Shown here in pieces: positions 1-9,561 of a DNA stretch of 64,000 nt. The stretch spans positions 1-64,000 of the forward strand of contig VIIQ02000162.1 of the NCBI GenBank assembly GCA_007449985.2, read 5' to 3'. Both the position numbers and the translations under genes were made by a program. Each line of letters opens with the position of its first letter. The first letter of the stretch is position 1. The notes under the pieces are model-generated. The model saw only the letters and a program-made list of their open reading frames with translations. It searched no databases and was not told the origin of the DNA. This stretch comes from Desmodesmus armatus. Its lineage: Eukaryota; Chlorophyta; Chlorophyceae; Sphaeropleales; Scenedesmaceae.

Positions 1-30
<30 letters not shown>
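1..30. repeat. 30-bp poly-G run at window edge
   Basis: Thirty consecutive G residues open the window, directly before a degenerate copy of an LRR exon. Other G/C homopolymers occur in introns and spacers (699-712, 717-738, 2469-2482, 30770-30791), so the genome may really carry such runs. At the very edge it could equally be an assembly or gap-filling artefact. Confidence 0.8.
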
Positions 31-32
<2 letters not shown>

Positions 33-47
33 GTGCGGCAGGTGCTT

Positions 48-385
48 GTTGTGGAGGGCATCAACATCAACACTGACAGCTGCCGATGCTGCCACCGCCG
101 CTGCTGCTGCTGCTGCTGCTGTCCGACATGATTTCAAAACTATGACTGGGCGGGCCGCCCCAGGTTCAAACTATGAGTACTGCAGCTGAAGTATGTGGTG
201 TGTGACACCAGTGGCCGTGTGGTTGAGGGCATCAACATGACCACTGACAGCTGCCGCTGCTGCTGCTGCTGTTTCCGTCCCCCGGCCCCCTGCCCCAGGT
301 TCGAACTACAACTACTGCAGTTGGAAGTATGTGGTGTGTGACACCAGTGGCCGTGTAGTGGAGGGCATCAACATGACCACTGACA
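48..385 (+). repeat. Tandem copies of the LRR N-cap exon start
   Basis: Three copies of one exon segment lie in a row. The core gagggcatcaaca starts at 54, 225 and 361, giving offsets of 171 and 136 bp. Only the third copy (exon from 299) keeps an open frame and reads into the next LRR segment. The second copy (from about 164) still has the cag acceptor and the reading for [16 protein letters not shown], but carries a tga early in that frame. The first two copies run into CTG/GCC trinucleotide repeats. This is local tandem duplication of an exon edge. Confidence 0.75.
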
Positions 386-2394
386 TTTACGAGGTCGTGT
401 TCAACGGTACCCTGCCCCCTGCCAGTGTGCTCAAGGGGCTGCCTGGCCTGAGGGAGATCGACATTCGGCTTCACATGCTGCATGGAACCCTCCCAAGTGA
501 GTGGTGTGTTTAAATTGGAGTTTCTCCCTTCTCCTTTCTCTTCACATGGTGCTTCAAGTCAAGTCAACGGTTGTCTTGTCACGTCAACAGTTGGATGTAC
601 TGTGGGAAGAGTCATTCTAGGTTGACGGTCAACCTAGCCTAGGCTGTGCCTGTTGAGCATGGTGAGGTTTCCTCAAAAAAGCATCAGTCACCACCTTGCC
701 CCCCCCCCCCCCGCTTCCCCCCCCCCCCCCCCCCCCCCACCCCACCCCGTTGGCCGCAGGTGACTGGTCTGAGGTGAATCAGCACGAGCCGAACCAGTTC
801 CGAGCTCGCCCGCTGCTATGTTATCAGCAAGGATGACTCATCATCTCCCTCCGCACCCCCTCCCCCGCCCCTCCCCATCTCCCTCCCCGCCCCCCTCCCC
901 ACCCCCTCCCCCGCCCTCACCCCGTTTGCCGCAGGTGACTGGTCTGATGTGCATCAGCTTGAGGTGATCCGCCTGGACCAGAACAACATTGGAGGGCAGC
1001 TGCCCCCCTCATGGGGCAAGCTGAACAACCTGAGGACACTCACTCTGTGGGACAACAAGCTGGAGGGGGAGATACCTGACAGCTGGGCCAACATGCAGGC
1101 AAGTGCAGCCGCTGCACTGATGATCATCAGCTGCAATGTACTCCATGTAATGAGAGTGTTCTTGAGTACGCCTACGTCTTGAGTACGCCTACGTGTGCAT
1201 CATTGATTGATTGATTGGTCGAGCAAGGTTGCCCGCTGTCATGTGCAAAAAACAGGGCTGACCCAGGTGACGCCTCTTGTTCTGCCTGCCCCCCCCCCCC
1301 CCACACACACACACAGTCCCTCGAGATGCTAGACATGTCCTACAACAAGCTGGGTGGGCCCCTGCCCGAGGCCTTTGCTGCCATGGGGTCACTGCGTGAG
1401 CTGCTGCTGGACGTCAACCAACTGAGTGGGGCACTGCCCGAGGTGAGAATTAAAAAACATGGAATGCTGAGGGTTTGGAGGCTGTGGTTTTAAACCCCAA
1501 GTCATGAATGCTGAATGCACCCTTACATGTGTACTTGACACTTTGGGCCATGATCATGGAATAGTCATGGTTGCCGCAACAAAGGCTTTTCAAAGGCTGT
1601 ATTGGTGCGATGTGTGTGTAGGTGTGGGGCAGGCTGCCCAACCTGCAGAAGGTCTTCCTGAGTGAGAACCGCCTCACTGGGCCTCTGCCTGAGTCATGGG
1701 GTGACCTCACAGGCCTTACTGACCTGTGGCTGGAGTATAACCAGGTGAGAAGTCCCCTCTCAAAGGCAAGGTCGGCAGGCCAAACCTAGTCAGTGGAGGG
1801 AGGGGGGGCTCTGTGCAGCCAGAAAGGGCCAGCTGACTCAGGGGTCTAATCATTAGTCAGGGCTGTGCTACAATCTCTAGCCATGCAGCGCAACGCCCGG
1901 CGGCACCTTGTGGAGAACTTGCCACCGTGTACTGCTAGTGAGGCTTACTGACGGAGCAAGCATGCATGAATCAGAAGTTCTGCTGCCTAGCGCTGAGCGC
2001 CTCTCAAGCCGCCGACATCACATCCTGCCTAGGGCTGCTGTCCACAGCCTCCGTTGACACTGCTGCTGCCACTGCTGCCGCCGCCGCTGCTGTTGCCGCC
2101 GCCATCTTCCCGCTCTTTTTCAAAATCCTGTAGCTGTCTGAGGGCCTCCCAGCCTCACTCGGCCAGCTGAAAAAGCTTGAGCGCCTCTCACTCAATGACA
2201 ACAGCTTCACTGGCAGCATCCCCACCTCATGGGGTGACCTGCGCTCACTGGTCAAACTGTACATCTACAACAACCCCAAGCTGGGTGGCTGTGTGCCTAA
2301 GGGGCTGCAGGAGCAGCTGCAGGGGTCCCTGGGGTTCACTATGGATTACTATGTGGAGGAGGGGACAAAGATCAGGGGCTACTGCAAGGCATAG
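299..2394 (+). CDS. Secreted-type leucine-rich repeat protein, 3' part
   Basis: Five exons read in frame: 299-496, 935-1098, 1317-1442, 1622-1744 and 2134-2394 (stop TAG 2392-2394). The 5' exons lie off the window or are masked by exon copies. The first exon holds an LRR N-cap motif (YCSWKYVVC). It is followed by plant-type repeats of about 24 residues with the pattern LxxLxLxxNxLxGxLPxSWGxL, for example [19 protein letters not shown] and [19 protein letters not shown]. The last exon ends in a Cys-containing cap (GGCVPKGL ... GYCKA). No transmembrane segment or kinase domain follows, so a secreted or periplasmic recognition or binding protein is likely; the ligand is unknown. The second exon ends CAG|GCAAGT, a GC-AG donor. 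Introns 1 and 2 contain long C runs. Inference from repeats only; the exact family is open. Confidence 0.8.
699..738 (+). repeat. Poly-C runs in LRR intron
   Basis: Two C homopolymers (14 and 22 bases) separated by gctt lie just before a decoy splice acceptor in the first LRR intron. More C-rich sequence (cccctcccc-like) continues to about 925. On the transcript this is an extreme polypyrimidine tract. Run length is probably unreliable in the assembly. Confidence 0.7.
755..960 (+). repeat. Duplicated acceptor and exon start, LRR exon 2
   Basis: The segment gccgcaggtgactggtctga occurs at about 755-775 and again at the true exon 2 acceptor, about 929-949. The upstream copy keeps the CAG acceptor and the first codons (DWSEV-like). 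It then diverges and has no continuing LRR frame or donor, so it is a decoy acceptor produced by tandem duplication of about 170 bp. Confidence 0.7.
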
Positions 2395-3270
2395 CTGTAC
2401 GTGCCAGGTGCAGCAACGGTTGCTGGCAGTGTACAGCAACAACCAGCTGGGTGCCTGCGAGCGCAAGCCTGTTCTGGGGGGGGGGGGGGGGGCTGCCGCA
2501 GCCTTTTGAGGAGCAGCTGCTGTTTGTTCAAGCCAGCCCCAAGCTGGGTGGCTGTGTGCCTAAGGGGCTGCAGGAGCAGCTGCAGGGGTCCCTGTGGTTC
2601 ACTATGGACTTCTATGTGGAGGAGGGGACAAAGATCAGGGGCTACTGCAAGGCATAGCTGTACCTGTCAGGTACAGCAACGGTTGCTGGCAGTGTACAGC
2701 AGCACCCAGCTGGGTGGCTGTGAGCGCAAAGCTTTTCTGGAGGGGGGGCTGCCGCAGCCTCCTGAGGAGCAGCTGCTGTTTTTCAAGCCAGCCCCAAGCT
2801 GGGTGGCTGTGTGCTCAAGGGGCTGCAGGAGCAGCCGCAGGGGTCTCTGTGGTTCACTATGGATTACTATGTAGAGGAGGGGCAAAGATCAGGGGCTACT
2901 GCAAGGCGTAGCTGTGCGCCTGTCAGGTGCAGCAACGGCGTGTGCATCAACCCCTAGCTGGGTGGCTGTGAGCGCAAGCGTTGGGGGCGGTGGGGGGGGG
3001 GGGGGGAGGGGGGCTGCATGAGCAGCTGCAGGCATCCTTGCATCTACACATGATTGCCTTGTTGACGGCGAGGGGGTGGGGGGGGGAGCAGGGGCTACTG
3101 CAAGGCATAGCTGTACCTGCCTGGTGCACTGCCTGGGGCATAGCAGTTCGGTGCCAGCCCAAAACCCAGCTGGAGGTTTGTGTGGATTGCAGGAGCAGCT
3201 GCTGGGTGTCCCTGGGGTGCACTCTTTTGGGAATTGTTGTGGAGGGGGCTCTGGTCAGGAGTATGGCTGG
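2274..3270 (+). repeat. Tandem copies of the LRR terminal exon
   Basis: The end of the last LRR exon plus about 120 bp of downstream sequence is repeated in tandem. The segment ctgggtggctgtgtg starts at 2281, 2544 and 2799 (period about 255-263 bp). A more decayed copy covers about 3160-3260. Copy 2 keeps the complete C-terminal reading up to its own TAG near 2655. Copy 3 has lost a base and is out of frame. All copies lie downstream of the first in-frame stop, so they are part of the 3' UTR unless alternative splicing reaches them. Confidence 0.8.
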
Positions 3271-5179
3271 GCTGAGCTGTCCTGCACGGGAGTTTGCTGG
3301 TACTGCTATGCAGCTGCTGTACTGGCAGTACATGTGTTTGATGGTACGCAGATTCTTGTTGAGCTGTAGAGTGCTTGGGTGTCGAGGCCCCAATCACACA
3401 TCACACCTTGTGTGGTACACACACACTATGCTTGGCCAACTCCTTGGAGTAGCCAACTCAGAGTTGGTGCAGGCTCCTGCTGCTGAGCAGACTGTGTGCA
3501 AAACACTAAGCTGTGGTTTCTGTTGGTTGTGTGCATGTTCCCGGCCGCATCGGTGCTTGCATAGTATGGCAGTAGTAGTAGCTGTTTGTGGTTGACATGT
3601 TGAGCTGGCATGTTGGGGCGTCTCGACTGCGAGATGCTGTCTGTGCATTGTCTGACACTCTCGGTGCTTGTAAAGCATGCATTTTGACCGCACTAGTGCT
3701 GCTTGACATTGATAAGCAGTGACATAAGTCAACTGAATGCCTTGTTACATCCCTGTTCTTCTGACTTGTGTGCACACGTGTCCAGCTGTGCATGCATTGC
3801 TGACCCGCTGGCAGCCCTGTGATGGGCTCTCAGAGTGCCAGAGTCTGGACCCCCCCCTTTTCAGTCGGTGTGGCTGTCCACCCTTCCATCACTGTCGTGC
3901 GCTGCCTTTTGCTTGCGGCACCACCATGCCACTGGCAGCAGGGTCGTTGTTGTTGCGATGTTGCCATTGTATCTGATCACCCCTCCGCTGTCTGAGCTGT
4001 GCCTGCAAGAGTGGCACCTAATGTACCAGAAATAGCCGGGTTGCAATGGATGAAGACACCTCTCTCTTATTTGGGTTGTCATGTTGTTACTTGGTGTGCA
4101 GATTGGCATCTTGTGGGGGTGATCCATGTGGGGGTGTGCCTGCGCGAGTGGCACCTTGTGTGGCAGAAAAAGCCGGTTGCGATGGAGGAACGAGCCCCCC
4201 GCCCCCCCGGAGACAGGGAATAGACAGGGTTGCCAGGTTGTTATTGCGGTTTGCAGGCAAGCTTGATGTCGTGGCAAAAGTGTAGCAGCATGTTAGATGA
4301 TGTTGTGAGTATGTGAGTGATTGGGGTGGAGAGGGCTGTGTGGGGTGGACAGGGCAGCATGGGATGAGGGCGGTACATGTGATGTGCTGTCGTACATGTG
4401 TTGTGAACATGGTGGGTAACTGTACAGCTGAGCTGGCAAGCAAGGGCAGGGCCTGCAGTATGCTGAGCTAGTGGGGCATGCCGTGGGGTTAGGGCCTGCA
4501 CAGCTCCATCATGGCATGCGACACGTGCATCACGTGAACGCAACTGTATCTCCTTCATTTATGACACTGCTGCTGTCCAGGTGTATCGCCCAGCAAGAGC
4601 CAGCCCATACTAACTGTAAGGAATAGCAGCTACATTTATGAGCAGCACCAATCCATGCACCTGGAGGACCTGGGTGCATGATCAGGCGGACCTACTGCTG
4701 CCGGAACAGCAGAAGAGTGGCAAGATCGCAGAAGAAAGCGCCTCTTGGCCGTGATCAGCTCCAAAATCGGTTGCTTTTAAAATCCATGCCGTTGTTTGCA
4801 AGATTGAGGGCGCAAGGGGGTGTGCGGTCTCGCCCAAAACCACCTTTCCGGGAAAACTGACACTCAAGCGATGTTGCCGGGTTGCCAGACGATGTTCTCT
4901 CGTTCACTTGTACCCAATGCGATAATCTTTTGACACGTCTGAGAGCGACCCCCAAGATCATCCTACCTTCCGGCCTGGTATCGCACGCTGCTCAAACCTT
5001 CATCAAGAAGTATATTGTTGGCCGTCAGACTTTGTTTTCGCGGTCACGACCCTGTACTAGCCACCAGACAACCTTGCCCAGCCTAGTGGACTGCCCAGCA
5101 AGGCCCACGTTTGCGTCGGAAGATGGGGACGTGCGATAAAAGTAATGGAGGATACACACGCGTCCATCGCGTGACTGTG
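2395..5179 (+). other. 3' UTR and spacer; no gene seen
   Basis: After the exon copies (to about 3270) the sequence is G/T-rich with no coding pattern. TGTAA motifs, the volvocalean-type polyadenylation signal, occur at 3669-3673 and 4615-4619 and could end the LRR transcript. From about 4680 the G/T bias fades into balanced sequence with no clear TATA box. This is probably the promoter and 5' UTR of the RING-CH gene. Confidence 0.5.
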
Positions 5180-8100
5180 ATGGCTGCTGAGGTGCGTATC
5201 CGGGCTGCATGGCCCCACAACGTGATCGCCTTGCCTGTTTTTCCTTACGGTACTGCTGTTGCCTCGCAGGCTGAGGACCTCCCCGTTTGCTGGATATGCC
5301 TGGACGGGCCTTCGATAGATCGGCCTTTGATGCACCCTTGCCGCTGCCCCAGCTTCGTGCACTCCAGCTGTATCGCAAGATGGCAGCTGCAGTCTGCAGG
5401 CACACGGTGGGTGCTGCTGCTCAGCCTTTGCCGGGACGTGTTCTGGAGCCTCTTGCCTTTATTCCTGGTTCTGGCTCAACGGCATGCCGGTTGTGCATCG
5501 CCCTGTGCCATGGCCCAGGCCTCGTGCTTCTTCAGCAGCAGACACCAGTCCAGCTCAGCACCCCAATCACACAACCTTGTAGCAGCTGCCTGTGCCTGCA
5601 TTGTGCTTCCTTGCCATCAAATAAGCAGCAGCAGTTGCTGCTTTGCTGCCTCCGTGTGCCGAGAGTTATCCAAGGCGGCTAGGGCTTTCGCTCAACCCCA
5701 TGCAGCTGGGTGCTTATCAGCCGTGATCAGGGCAAAACCCGCGGGGCAGCCTTTCTTCATGAGCAGCGCTTTGTAACCTGTTGGGCCAGCGGCGCAGGAT
5801 GAACCCCTTGGCTGGCAGCTGCTGGCACGCTGCCAGCTGCATGAAATGGGGCGTGGGAGGAACTCAGCTGCTGTCAGCACCTGAGGTCACACTTTTCCTG
5901 CTGCTGCGCTGCACTTGACAGGCGTGAGAAGTTTTGCGACTTCTGCAACTGTGAGCTGCCGGACTGGAAGAGTGTGCTGACGCCTACGCTGGGCAACACC
6001 GCCCCAGCTGTGATGAATGTGAACTTTGACAACAAGACGTACAGCTTCCATGTGGCTCCAGGTGGGTCTCACCTCATGATTCTGGGTCATACCTCATAAG
6101 TTGGGGTGCACTCTGCATTCATTATCCAATATACACCTTGCATTGGCACTTCATGGTAGGTGGGTCGTATGATGGCCAGTTAAGACACAGAGGCGGCATA
6201 CGGGGTTGCTGCTTATGGAGTTGCTGTAGGGTTGCATGACAGGGCATCAGGGGCAGCTGCAGCGTTTGAGGAACTGATGCACACAACAGTGGCGGTTGAC
6301 AGGCAGCACAGCCGTTGTTTCGCGTTTGTGCTTCTGCATGCGGGGCTTGTCGAAGCCTGTCTGGCATTTTCTAGATTCACAGCATAGCAGCTGCAGCTTG
6401 TAGTAGGTTGGCACATTGTTTGTGCTGTTGCTTTGCACACAGGGCACGGGTTGCTGCTTAAAAAGTTGCCGCACGAAGTTGCCGCGCAAATGCGTGATAG
6501 GGCAGTACGGACAGGACGGCTGACGCGTTTGAGACCAGATGCACACAGCAGCGGTGCCTATGTTTGGGGCAGCTGCACTTCCGCTGCTGCCGCATGCACG
6601 GTCTGGCATGGCGCTGATTCACCACAGTGTAGCAGCTATATTTTGAAGATTGTAGTAGCACACATTGCGCATGTGCTGTGGTGTGGCATGCAGGTGCTGA
6701 CGGTTACCGCAGTTCACTGAGGCCATCAGGCGGGCCTTCCACCTGCCAGATGACTCAGAGCTCAACATCACATTCACATGCGACGAGCCCAGCTCAGGTT
6801 AGTGGGGCGCCTAGGCCAGGCGGTGGATGCGTGGGTAGGTTGGTGAGGGGTCTCGATGGGTGGGTGGGTGAGGTGTTTTGGTGGGTGGGTGGATCGGTGA
6901 GGTGCCTTGGTGGGGTGGTACAGTGCGGGCGGGTTCTTGCGCCTTAGCAGCTTCATTCCTGCAAGTGACGAGCCCAGCTCAGGTTGGTGGCGCGCCTAGG
7001 CCGGTCGGTGGTGGATGCGTGTGTCAGGCGGCTGGCGTGCTGATGCATTGGGGACAGGATGGGCGCCTGGGCAGCCAAGGCAGATTTGGTGCTTTGGGCG
7101 TTTTGCCTCTGCTCATGACCAGCCAAGGCGGGATTGTTGGGGCGCTTAGGGTGGGCGATGGATGGGCTGGTGGGCTGGTATGGTGGGGGCAGGGGGTGCG
7201 CGCTGTGCGAGGGTGAGGCAGTGTGACGGCAGGCTGGATGTTTACATGAAGGTTGTATCTCTACCTGTGAGGAGCTTAGCTCGGGGACCAGCCTAGCTCG
7301 GGTTGGTGGCGTGCCTAGGCTGACTGGGTAGCACTGCCTGCATGTGTGCCTACGGCAGCTGACCTCAGGTGGTGTTGTGGGGGCAGGCTGGATGCACGAG
7401 TTTGTAGAAGCAGAATGCCGAGTGTGCCGCACAGTGCTCCAGCTGCTCATTGCAAACGCACTGCAGCACAAGGGGACAAGGGAAGGGTCAAGGCATGGTG
7501 TGTTATTGTCTCTGGGGTTCGGCCGCGCAGAACTGATCAGTTAAAGCTGACACAGTGGGGCACAGCAATAGCGCGCGCGTGCACAACTTGCGACAGGACC
7601 GGGCGAGGCCAGTCATGGGGGCACGTGGCTGTAGTTGATACATGCAGTGGTTCGTAGCAAGTGGCTGCGGAACGTAACGATGAAAGGGCCGCAGCGCTGA
7701 TTGTCAAGCAGCTTTACCTGCCTTGGGTTCAGCAACCGAGGTTGCAAATGCAGCGGCTAGGTGCTGATGTTGTTTGTGCTGCCGTGTTGTCTTCCCAGCA
7801 GGGAGCCTGCTCACGCTGTCAGGACCCGCGCCTACGACGCAGCGGTGCACTGCGCGTCCGTCTCTGCAGCTCGCCGCAGCACCAGTAGCCCCTCCGAGCG
7901 CATACAGCCAACCCTGCCGCCCCTCCCCCTGCGGCAGCAGCAGGAGGCCGCTGGAGATGCTGCTTCGGAAGATTCCCAGCAGCCTCCCACAACCCCACGC
8001 CTGTCCTCAGACCGCCAGCAGCAGGCGCAGCAGCTCGCGCTGCCATCTCGGCTGTCGTCTTCGAGCAGCAGCAGCAGCTCTTTGGGCGGTGCTTCGGCAG

Positions 8101-8626
8101 CAGATGCATCAGGGCTCGCGCAGCAGCAGCAGCAGCAGCAGGGCGCAGGACCCCATGGTGAGGGTGTCAGCACGCCTGGGCGCGTGCTGGGCAGCGGGCG
8201 CTCCTTCAGTGGAGCAAGCAGCAGTAGCAGTTTTGGCGGGAACGCGCCCGGCGACAGCAGCAGCAGCACTCCTGCAGCGTACAGCCCCAGCACGGCAGGC
8301 AGCGCAAGCAGCAGGCTACGCGCGCTGAGCAGGGGCCGCGTGAGCTCAGACATCGGCAGCAGCATCCGGTCGCTCAGCCGCTCTCGCAGCGCAGGCAGCA
8401 GCAGCGCCCACAGCCGCAACAGCAGCAGCAACAGCCTCTCGGAGCCTGAGGGCATGGCATCCGGCGGGTGTCTACCTGGGACCGTGTCCAGCAGTAACCT
8501 GGTGGCAGAGGCTGAGCGGGCATGAGCAGCGGCAGCAGCAGCGCCAGCGGTGGCAGCAGCAGCAGGAGGGGCTCCGGGTTGGGCAGGAAGCTTAGGGATG
8601 CCCTGGAGCTGCTTATCAGCAAGTGA
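5180..8626 (+). CDS. RING-CH (RINGv) protein with PB1-like domain
   Basis: Five exons: 5180-5191, 5270-5406, 5922-6061, 6694-6797 and 7802-8626, about 406 residues. The first short exon encodes MAAE. Residues about 11-58 form a C4HC3 RING-CH finger: CWIC (11-14), CRC (28-30), H35xxC38, CDFC (55-58). This fold usually belongs to E3 ubiquitin ligases. A PB1-like domain follows (about residues 70-145), with VNFDNKTYSF, FTEAIRRAFHLPDDSELNI and a LLTLSG turn. The rest is Ser/Gln/Ala-rich low complexity ending in KLRDALELLISK. No membrane segment is seen, unlike most MARCH ligases. The frame needs one extra base at three places: near 6707 (CGC|AGTTC), near 7830 and near 8522. With exactly three added bases the model closes perfectly, so assembly deletions are likelier than decay. 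Exon 5 has a NAGNAG acceptor (cagcag). Confidence 0.75.
6782..7330 (+). repeat. Duplicated exon end with donor, RING-CH intron 4
   Basis: The last exon-4 bases and donor, gacgagcccagctcaggtt, occur at 6782 and again at about 6967, followed in both by a ggcgcctaggcc-like stretch and gt-rich sequence. Weaker relatives appear near 7120 (gaccagccaaggcgggatt) and 7270-7320 (gctcgggttggtggcgtgcctagg). The intron thus seems to have grown by tandem copies of its own 5' splice site; the copies carry extra donor-like GT sites. Confidence 0.65.
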
Positions 8627-8975
8627 GCAGCGCAGTACGTGCAGGACAGTGCGCAAGCGGGGCGCAGAGTGCACTGCAGGCCCAGCACACGCGAACGCGC
8701 AGAGCCAGGCAAAGGCTGTGCACCGCTGCGCGCCGCGGGTGTGCAGGGTGTTCAGTGCGTGCCGTACTGTGCTGCATGCTTGCGGGGCTGATCAGCCGCA
8801 AAGTGCGCAGCAGCAGTGGCGCGACACAAAGGCAGCGCAGTAAGCTAGCTGCCCCACGGCAACAAGCAGCGTGTGTGCATACCCGTGGCTCTCAGCAACA
8901 GAGCGCCGTGGTGTGCAGACCAGCAGGCAAGCTGCCCAGCACAGCGCAGGCAGTGTGCGCGTGCGCGGGCGGCAG

Positions 8976-9395
8976 CAAGCAAGGGGGCGTTGCAGGGCGT
9001 GCAGTGTGCCTGCCTGCGCAGGCAGCAGCAAGCAAATGAGCGTCGCAGTGCCAGGCAGAGGGGTGCGCGCAGGCAGCAGCAAGCATAGGAGCGTCGCAGC
9101 GGCGGCCAGTGTGGGTGCGCGCAAGCAGCAGCAAGCAAATGAGCGTCGCAGCGCCAGGCAGAGGGTGCACGCAGGCAGCAGCAACCATAGGAGCGTTGCA
9201 GCGGCGGGCAGTGTGGGTGCGCGCAAGCAGCAGCAAGCAAATGAGCGTCGCAGCGCCAGGCAGAGGGGTGCACGCAGGCAGCAGCAACCATAGGAGCGTT
9301 GCAGCGGCGGGCAGTGTGGGTGCGCGCAAGCAGCAGCAAGCAAGTGAGCGTTGCAGCGCCGGGCAGAGGGGTGCGCGCAGGCAGCAGCAAGCAAA
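8976..9395 (+). repeat. Minisatellite, about 52-bp units in a 103-bp alternation
   Basis: About eight tandem units of 50-53 bp, each starting caagca or caacca and ending gcaggcagcag or gcaagcagcag. Two unit types alternate: A (aatgagcgtcgcagcgcc) and B (ataggagcgttgcagcggcg), giving a higher-order period of about 103 bp. All frames are open for part of the array by chance, because the unit is stop-poor and GC-rich. Confidence 0.85.
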
Positions 9396-9525
9396 GATTC
9401 CCTCCAGCGGCAGCCGGCGTGTGCGGGGTGCCAGGGCGGCACTCAGCCAAGGGGCGGTAGGAAGTGATCAATCGTGCAGGCCTGACGGGTCCTGCATGCG
9501 CACCGTCCGCCGTGATGTTGACTTG

Positions 9526-9561
9526 TTGCTTGCGCAGTTGCTTGCGCAGTTGCTTGCGCAG
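9526..9561 (+). repeat. 12-bp tandem repeat x3
   Basis: ttgcttgcgcag repeated three times exactly, followed by a partial gccttgcgcc. It lies in the same noncoding region as the 52-bp array. Confidence 0.85.

Noticed and set aside
8792..9471. Frames of 140-216 codons through the minisatellite
   Set aside because: The repeat unit simply lacks stops; all readings are repeat translations.
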